DNA from: Gonium pectorale
Taxonomy: Eukaryota; Chlorophyta; Chlorophyceae; Chlamydomonadales; Volvocaceae
Assembly: GCA_001584585.1 (NCBI GenBank)
Contig: LSYV01000012.1
Span: 1,206,952 to 1,270,951, forward strand
Direction: 5' to 3'
Length of the DNA stretch: 64,000 nt
Part shown: positions 56,636 through 64,000 of the stretch, piece after piece
Position numbering within the stretch: the stretch's first letter is position 1
How the letters are laid out: every line of letters starts with the position of its first letter
Position numbers and translations under genes: made by a program
Notes under the pieces: model-generated
Databases searched by the model: none
Told to the model about the DNA's origin: nothing
What the model saw: only the letters and a program-made list of their open reading frames with translations

Positions 56636-59600
56636 GTGACCCGCCAGATCCACCTTTCATGCAGGAGGTCCTTGGTGGCATGGCAGCATCAGGGCCACGC
56701 ACGCCTCCTGCTGCCGCACCGGCGCCCACGCGTAGCCGCCCGCTTCTTTCGCGAAGAGCGTGTCGCTGGGGCGCCCGACGCAAGCGGCACGCATGGCACG
56801 CCAAGTCCAGCGGTGGCTGAGGTGAGGGGCCCTGGCTGCATTGCCCCAGGGGCAGGACGGGCTGCCTCAACAGTGTCTGAAGACGTGGTCCAGGCGTTTG
56901 CCAACCCTGTAACAGCAAACTACACACAAAACTATGCATCTGCTCTTCCACTGCCCCTCCATACCCCCGGCCCCCAGCCCGCCGCCTGGCCTCTTCCAGC
57001 AGCAGCGAACGGTGCCCCCAACAGCCCCTTTCCGGCCAGCCTCACCGCGGACGCGCAGCCCCTCGCGCCTCCCGCATCCTCCGCGTCCTCCTCCTCGTCG
57101 CCGGCCCCTCCGCCTCCGCCTCCCCCTCCCCCGCCCGGCTTCGTGGCCCGGCGGCTGCTCGTGTTCAGCGGCCTGGTACTGGGGTACGCCGCCTACTACC
57201 TGACGCGCAACAGCCTCACGTATACGGCGCCGCTCATGGTGGCGGACCCGGCGCTGGGCTTCAGCATGGCGCAAGTCGGGACCATGACCTCCATCTTCCC
57301 CATCGCCTACGGTACGTGGGTCGGTCATGTATTGTTTCGAAAGCGTCCATCTGCTACATTGCCCACGTTGCGCCTCGGCGGGCCAGGGGTTTGATTGAGG
57401 TATGGGCGAAGGGCCAGGGCATGACTAGGACTTCAACGCGCCTCAGGACGTGAATGCCACAGGGGTGGCGGCCTGCCACCCCGACGCCTCACTCGCGCAT
57501 CCAAAAGCGCAGCCGTCCTTACACCCGTAACTTTGTAGGCGCGCCCCGTCACAGCCGGCCACCCCGCCCTTCTACCACGCCAAGTGTTGTGTACAAATTT
57601 TTCTTAGCACTGCTTGAACGTCCCCGTGGTCCCCCTTGCACTCCCCCCTCCCGGGAGACCACAGCTGTAGGCCAGTGCGTCCTCGTCAAACGACTGCTCT
57701 TGAAACTCACCTCCCCCACGGACATCTCCTCCCCCTCCACCTCCGCCTCCCAGGCACCAGCAAGCTGCTCAGCGGCATCGTGGGCGACCGCTTCAGCCCC
57801 TCGCTGCTGCTGGGGGGCGGCCTCGTGGCCACCGCCGCCTGCAACCTGGCGTTCGGGGCAGGCAGCGGCCTGGCGTGGTTTGCGGCCATGTGGGCGCTCA
57901 ACGGCGTCATGCAGGTGCGGGCGAACGTTGTCGGGACGCACGGCGCGGCGGGTCCGGGAAGCGGGGCGTGTGTGTGTGCGTGTGTGCTGCTGCTTACCGC
58001 TAACAGGTAGTGGCGTGCGTGGCCATGCGAGCACGCTAAGCGACATCGCAGGGGTGCCGGTGCGGACGCAGGTGGGTTGGCTGTGGACGGAGCCGCGCAT
58101 CCCCAGTGCAGCAAAACCGGATGTGAGCATAGGAGATAGGTCGGAATCAGCAGCCGGCTGCGGGGACGGCGGCAGGAAGCTGCACGGCGAGGGATTCCCG
58201 GGGATGGGTGCGTCCGGGCATGGATGAACGGCAGTGCAATGTGTCGGATGGTCGGCGTGTGTGGCCGGCGTCGTGCAGCTGCGGGGCGTCGGGCGTGGCG
58301 CCAGGGAGGAGGAACGAGCTGAGGCAAGCAATGGGCTTGCAGGAAGCAGGGCTTCAAGCCGTGCGCCTGCGCGACGTCGGGCTGACAGCCGCAACCCGCG
58401 CTGCCTGCGCATGGATGGGCAGCGGAGGACGCATGCGGGTTGGCGGCAGCGTACCAGGCCCCGGGCCCAACGTGCGCACCTGGCTAGCGCTGCATCGCAC
58501 GGGGTACGGCACCTTGCGGCTGGGGGAAGATCGACCTCGCGGGAATACGTGCGGGCCTTCCAGACCAGGTTGACGCCAGCCCCGCCTCTGCAGCCCCGTT
58601 ACAGCTACTGCCCGTACACACAGTGTCCTCGGAGCTTCTGCTCCTGCCCTGACCCCGCCCTGAGCCCACCCTGGCGCCGCCTCAACTCGCCGTGAGCACC
58701 GTGTTGTGGCCCACACGCGCAGGGAGTGGGCGCCCCCTCGTGCGCCCGCATGCTGACGTCGTGGTTCGCGACGCACGAGCGCGGCACGTACTGGGGCCTG
58801 TGGAATGTGGCGCACAACGCGGGCGGCTTCTTGTCCCCGCTGCTGGCGGCCACCGCGGCGGCCGCGGCGGGCTGGCGCTGGGGCATGTGGGCTCCGGGGC
58901 TGGCGGCGCTGATACTGGGCGCGTACGTGCTCGCGGTGTGCAGGTGCGCGGAGGCTGGGGTCACAACATAACGATAGATTGTGCGCTGTGATGTTGCTCG
59001 GGCTGCTATGATTCGCGCGCTTCGTCGCCGCGCGCGCGGCGACTCGTGCGCCTCCGCCTTCTTTCTGCGCCCCTTATTAATCGCAGCAGCGTCGTGCCGT
59101 CCGCGCCCTCGCTGCTCTCGCCCAGGCGGTGGGCACGGCGAAGTGAAGAGCGGGCACCGCTGGGGAGGGTGGGGATAGGCGGGCGGGGGGGGAGCTTCAT
59201 AGGAGGGCGCACATGTCAGGAGTCAGGCGTGCTTGGCATTTTGAGCTTTTGAAGGCGCGCTTTCGCCCGGCGGCCTCCGCAGAGATACCCCGCGCGACGC
59301 GGGGTTCAACTTCGAGACACAGCAGCCGCCCAAACGACACGCAACACCCGCCGACGGTGATGGACCGGCCCACCCGGCCGGGAGCAGCACCGCCGCGGCG
59401 ACAGCCGGCACCGCCGCGCCTGCCAACGGAGGCGGCGGTGCCGCCAGTACTGGCGGCCAGGCAGCGCAGGGGCCGCAGGGGGCGCAGTCGGGCCTGTGGC
59501 GTACGGCGGTGGACAACGTGCTTTCCAATCCGTACGTGTGGGCCCTGGCCTTCACTTACTTCTGCATCTACGTGGTCCGGCAGGTGCGAAGAGAGGCCGT

Positions 59601-62047
59601 GTGCCTAGTCGGTGTCGTCTGCGTCTGGTGTGCGCGCGTGTACATTGGCACATGAGAGGTGACCATCTCAGGGTATGCAGCCCAGTGGCCGCCACCACTG
59701 ACCCGCAGTTTCGACTTGCCTGCCAGTCAGCACCACAACGATGCACCAACTGCAAATGTGCTTTTGCAACCCTTGTGCAAGTTGCGGTGGGGCAGCAGTG
59801 CCTTCTCCCTCGCGTGCGGTGTTGAAACCTCTCCCCTCCCCTCCCTAGGGTGTCACTTCGTGGACGGTGTTCTACCTCATGAACGAGAAAGGCGTACCTG
59901 ACGTGGCACAGGTGGGCGCTGGACTCCGGCGACGTGGGGGTGGAAAGACGACGCGGGCAGGGAGATGATTCGGTGCGGCTCATGGGCCCTATCTGGACCG
60001 TTCTGGATCAGAGGACGCAGGGGGTTTGGGCCATGGCGAGGCGGGCTGGGCAGCTGGACCGTGGGGGACAGAGGCCTATACGGTAACCCTCTCCTGCTAG
60101 CGCGCTTTGCGGTCCCTCCCCCTCTCCGCACCACGCTTAAACGCCCGCTACCGGCATCCTTCCCGGCCCTCTGCTGTGCCATGGGGCGCCCTTCTTGTGT
60201 CACCCCACTGCCGTACTTGCGTCTCGATGGACGTTCCCACAGGCGGCAGTTCGCGCGTCGGGATTGGAGCTGGGGGGCCTGGCTGGCGGCCTGGCGGCGG
60301 GGCGCCTGTCGGACGTGCTCATACGCCGGGACGCGGCCGCCTCGCAGACGAACGGGCCGGCCGGCGGCGGGCGAGCACTCGGCGAACGACGGCGTGCAGG
60401 TGGGGCGGGGGCGAGACGAACAGGCGGACGGCCGGCGNGTACNNNNNNNNNNNNNNNNNNNNNNNNNNNNNNNNNNNNNNNNNNNNNNNNNNNNNNNNNN
60501 NNNNNNNNNNNNNNNNNNNNNNNNNNNNNNNNNNNNNNNNNNNNNNNNNNNNNNNNNNNNNNNNNNNNNNNNNNNNNNNNNNNNNNNNNNNNNNNNNNNN
60601 NNNNNNNNNNNNNNNNNNNNNNNNNNNNNNNNNNNNNNNNNNNNNGGGGCCGCCGCGGCGGGCAGCATCGGCAAGCGCGTGCAGGTGGGGGCGGGCAAGC
60701 GAACAGGCGGACGGCCGGCTGACAGGCCGGCTGGCAGGCCGGCTGGGGGCAGGGCTGCATGCGCAACGAAGCAGCCGGGAGAGAAGGGATTTCCATACCT
60801 TGCCCGCTGCCCCGTGCCGCCCTTTTATGTAAGGATTGCGTGTCAGCTACGTGCACCCGGGCCCCGGCCCTGGCCCTGACCTTGGCCAGACCCTGGCACG
60901 ACCCGACCTGACACGCTGTGCAGGTTGTGGCTGCCTACACGGCGGCGCTGGCCGGCGCCCTGGCAGCCTTCCAGTCGCTCCCCGCGGGCGCCCCTCCGCT
61001 GCTGCAGTGGCTAGCAGTGGCTGCCATTGGCTTCTGCATCTACGGGCCGCAGGTGCGTTGCGGCGAGCGGAATTAACCTTTAGGCTGAGGAGCGGCGGAA
61101 GGGAGGGCGGAGACGGGCTGGAGGTGGGCGCTGGGTGGGTAGCCGCGGGAGTCGCCCGCGGAGGGCAGAGCGGGGAGGGGGATGGCTGGCTTGCTGGGGA
61201 AGAGGGAGGACCGCTGAGGGCTGCGCTGTTGGCGGTGATGGGAAGAGGGGCCCGTGTGTCTGGGCTCTCGACCGTGCGCCTAGCCCTGCATCCTGCCGGG
61301 TGACACGTGACGTGCCTGCCGGAACGGGTACCAAGTAGGTGCATGGGTGCCGGACGTACCTTCCACTGGAAACACTGCGATCCTATCGCCACATCGGCCA
61401 TCAGGCCACCTCAAGCGCTTTGCTCTGCACGCGGCTAGGCAAAGGTGGCGCGACCACCGGAACGGGTCCAAGTAGAATACCTGGGTGCCGAATTTGCAAT
61501 GCACTGGACAGTACGCGCCCCCGCCCCCGCCCCCGCCCCCGCCCCGCAGATGATGATTGGCTTGTGCGGCGCGGAGCTGGTCCACCCAGCCAGCGTGGGC
61601 GCCAGCCAGGGCGTGCTGGGCTGGGTCGAGTACCTTGGGGCAGCAAACGCAGGTGGGCCAAGGGGCAGGGGACGGGGACGGGGACGATCAGCCTTCCATG
61701 TTCAGGGATGCTTACTTGGTCGCCATGTGACATGGGCTAGGAGCTGCCCCTGCTGACCCTTGCGCACGGCCTTTAAGCAGAAGCTCCCAGACCTTTCCCC
61801 TTTGCCCCATCCCGCCGCAGGCGTGCCCCTGTCGCACATCATCACCACATTCGGCTGGCACGGCTACTTCGCGTCGCTGATCGGCGCATGTGGGGTGGCA
61901 CTGCTGCTGCTCTTCCCCATGACACAGCTGCGCAGCTACAGCCAGCAGCAGCAGATTGATGCGCGACTCGCGGCGGAAGGGACCCACGGGTCACCCGCGC
62001 ACGGCAGCGCTGACGGCGCGGCCGCAGCACGGCCACAGCTCGCGTGA
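56636..62047 (+). CDS. organophosphate:phosphate antiporter (OPA family, GlpT/UhpT-like), 9 exons, one gap
   Basis: This major-facilitator protein is predicted to exchange a phosphorylated metabolite (glycerol-3-phosphate or a sugar phosphate) for phosphate. Exons are 56636-57311, 57754-57914, 58723-58943, 59283-59583, 59849-59911, 60243-60684 (gapped), 60924-61052, 61550-61652 and 61821-62047. The first 160 or so residues are Ala/Pro/Ser-rich, ending in a poly-Pro run, and may include a plastid transit peptide. The membrane part has family hallmarks: AAYYLTRNSLTYTAPLMV, GTSKLLSGIVGDRFSP, GVGAPSCARMLTSWFATHER, GLWNVAHNAGGFLSPLLA, RDTPRDAGF, GRLSDVLIRRD, GFCIYGPQMMIGLCGAEL and GWVEYLGAANAG. 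The loop between the two six-helix halves (exon 4) is Gly/Ala-rich. Exon 6 is cut by N bases 60443-60645, so part of the protein and its exact phase are unknown. Start by first Met in the open exon; not certain. Confidence 0.9.
60397..60722. repeat. repeated sequence on both sides of the 203-base N gap
   Basis: The sequence GTGCAGGTGGGG(C/G)GGG...GACGAACAGGCGGACGGCCGGC just before the gap recurs at 60678-60720 just after it, with few changes. The gap therefore sits in a local duplication in or beside exon 6 of the antiporter gene. 60716-60755 adds a short GGCCGGCTGACA-type tandem. Confidence 0.7.
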
Positions 62048-64000
62048 AACGCAGAGTTGGGAACATGGTCCCTTTTCAGGGAAGATGTGGAGCGGTAACG
62101 AACGCGAGCGACCCACGGTTCGGCGTCGTGTGATGCGGCGCGCCCACCTGTGGCGGATGGCGGCCCGCGCCGACGGAAGCGGGGCCAGCTGAGTACTGGA
62201 GAGTGCTTGGGGGCTGGAGATGTCCACCCGCGGATGCCGGTAGTCTTATGACTTTCTGTTGTTATTAAGGACGCGGAGTTGTGAGGTTTTGGCCACACTG
62301 ATTTGTGCGATGCCAAGCGATTGATGGCATGCCCATTCATGGAGACGGCCGCCGGTGCGCGGACGACAGTTGCGATTCACACCTTGTATGTATTTCTGCT
62401 CCAGGGCTCCTGTCAATCAAACGCAACTGTGCGATTTCAAATTGCAACATTTGGAATTTGAGCGTCGAGCAGTAGCAGTTGAGTGCTCAGATGGATGGAC
62501 CTGGGGATACCGGACACGGTACGGGGCATCATGCTTGCAGGTTGCACTGGTCCTAAATGTTGGCGCCTCCGCCGCCTTCTTTGCACTAACTGAAAAGTTG
62601 GTCTGTCCGTTTGTTGGTTGTTGGGTTGTCTTGGTCAGTCGCCTCAGACGCACGGCGCTGTGGCGGCAGGCACCTTGAGGCTTGCCTGTGCACAGTCTTA
62701 CCCGACTTGTTACGAGGCTCGAGACACTTGCCGCCCTCGCGGCGACATGCGACCCACATGGTGCTCGTTCCGGTTGGCCTAGGCCGTGCATTGGCTGCCG
62801 CGTCAAAGTGGACAAGGTTGTCGCTGGGTTGGTAAAGATTGTGTGGCAAGTTTGCCACAACGTATATTGGCAGTACATCCCTGTTGGACGCACCAGTTGT
62901 TGCCGGTTGTGCGGGGCCCATGCGGCTACGGTTGCAGGTGCGACCGCTCGCAAGTGGTGACCGCTCGCAGTGCAAGGAAAGGCCTTCTGCGGCCTTGCAG
63001 GTCGCGTTCTCCAGCGGCTCTCCTCTAATGACCGGTGTTAGCAGACATTGGCTGGCAACGATACGTTGCGCTTCAGTTGTGTGCCGTTACGTTTGGGTGT
63101 GAGGCTTGCCATGAGACTTGTGGCCTTGGTTTCCGCTACTCTACCACTCGAGAAGTGCAATTGATCCGATAGGCTGGCCCATCGTCTGTTGGATTCCTGT
63201 CTCCCCACAGGCGCAGCCGGCTGAGGCCGAATGATTGTGCCTGGCACGCTGGCAGCTCCCCTGCACACGGCACTCTAATGTGTTGAAACGAAACCACGCA
63301 TACGACGAGCGTAAGCGCGAAAGTGGTGGTGTCGTTGTAGGACCCAGCTTCAACGGTAGTCGAAGGGGTGATGTCCCTGCATGTTAGTTCGGCGGTGACC
63401 ACCATGTGTGCATGCTGTTGTCCCAAGGCCAGCGCATTCGTTCCGCAAAAAGCAGGCCGGCGCAGAGGCTGCTTGAACTTCCTGCGGACCTTCCCAAACC
63501 CGTTAAGGCAGGCGCTACCTCCACTTCCATCTTTCCTGCCCGTCCCTGCCTCCCCTCCCTCACCTGTTATGCCCAGGACATACTCATTTCGTCAGACAGC
63601 GGAGAGCGGTGTCCCTGAGGAGCCGGCTGGCCCGAGTAGGATACCATCCGCAGGCACCGTATGTGCGCCTCAGCTCGTCAGCTGCTCACATTCTCGTGCA
63701 CATATACACGCCACTGCAACCATGCTATGTTGCTATCGGTGCACAATGGCCATAATGACCGCAGCGGTACGCGCCCAGTCAGCCGGACTGCAGCACACGC
63801 CGCCTTCAGCGCACATAATCAAGCCGCCACGACACGCCGGCATAGAGCGGGACCCAGACTACGGTCCCCGATTCCGGCAACACGCGCTGTATCGAGCGCC
63901 TCACCACCACACATGCCGGAGCATTCGCTAGCAAACTGCCATCACGCAAACCGTATCCCCTCCTCCCAGCATGCCGCCATCCCGTGTCCATACGGCGCTG
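62048..64000. other. downstream of the antiporter gene; no gene supported
   Basis: The first few hundred bases are the 3' flank of the antiporter gene. The rest shows only short frames on both strands. A Met-started stretch at 63572-63660 on the plus strand could be a first exon of a gene continuing beyond the window, but nothing in it is recognisable. Confidence 0.35.

Noticed and set aside
1..64000. CRISPR arrays, operons, bacterial insertion sequences, ribosome binding sites
   Set aside because: The window is intron-rich eukaryotic nuclear DNA, and none of these structures is present.

Overview
This window is nuclear DNA of a unicellular or colonial green alga, most likely in the Chlamydomonas/Volvox lineage. 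I infer this from very GC-rich exons, short exons split by many GT-AG introns, long Ala/Gly/Pro-rich linkers inside conserved proteins, a plant-type GATA finger, plastid-type transporters, and a cilium transition-zone membrane protein. Two runs of N show that it is a draft assembly. I rebuilt 12 protein-coding genes from splice sites, reading phase and protein-family knowledge. Nearly all close in phase from start to stop, and the exceptions are reported as findings.

Layout. 944-9566 (+) encodes a tRNA CCA-adding enzyme. A complete gene for the proteasomal deubiquitinase USP14/Ubp6 (4626-7347, -) sits inside its sixth intron. 9567-11726 has no gene I can support and holds a gap flanked by a duplicated block. 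11727-15920 (-) is a 12-exon type II membrane sulfotransferase, divergent from a long coiled-coil protein at 16220-21694 (+) that resembles augmin subunit HAUS5/AUG5. 22805-26227 (-) is the Ro60 TROVE/vWA RNA-binding protein. 27490-28810 is a decayed Ty1/copia retrotransposon. 30028-35472 (+) is a BASS-type (bile acid:sodium symporter family) transporter; its large third intron holds an intron-containing tRNA-Asp and a second, partial tRNA-Asp-headed repeat. 36876-41095 (+) is the ESCRT-III regulator IST1. 41096-44701 appears gene-free. 44702-46825 (-) is a GATA zinc-finger protein. 48231-51675 (-) is organellar elongation factor Ts, divergent across about 200 bases from deoxyhypusine hydroxylase (51878-53914, +). 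54629-56071 (-) is a TMEM17-family transition-zone protein. 56636-62047 (+) is an organophosphate:phosphate antiporter interrupted by the second gap. 62048-64000 shows no convincing gene.

These are independent eukaryotic genes, with no operon or gene-cluster logic. Several concern RNA and translation (CCA enzyme, Ro60, EF-Ts, DOHH, tRNA-Asp), but that may be chance. I found no convincing new multi-gene system. The most notable items are the nested gene, the tRNA-Asp-headed repeat family in the BASS intron, three GC-AG introns, an 8-base frame break in the sulfotransferase, the low-complexity-expanded Ro60, and an His-Asp replacement in the first metal-binding motif of DOHH.
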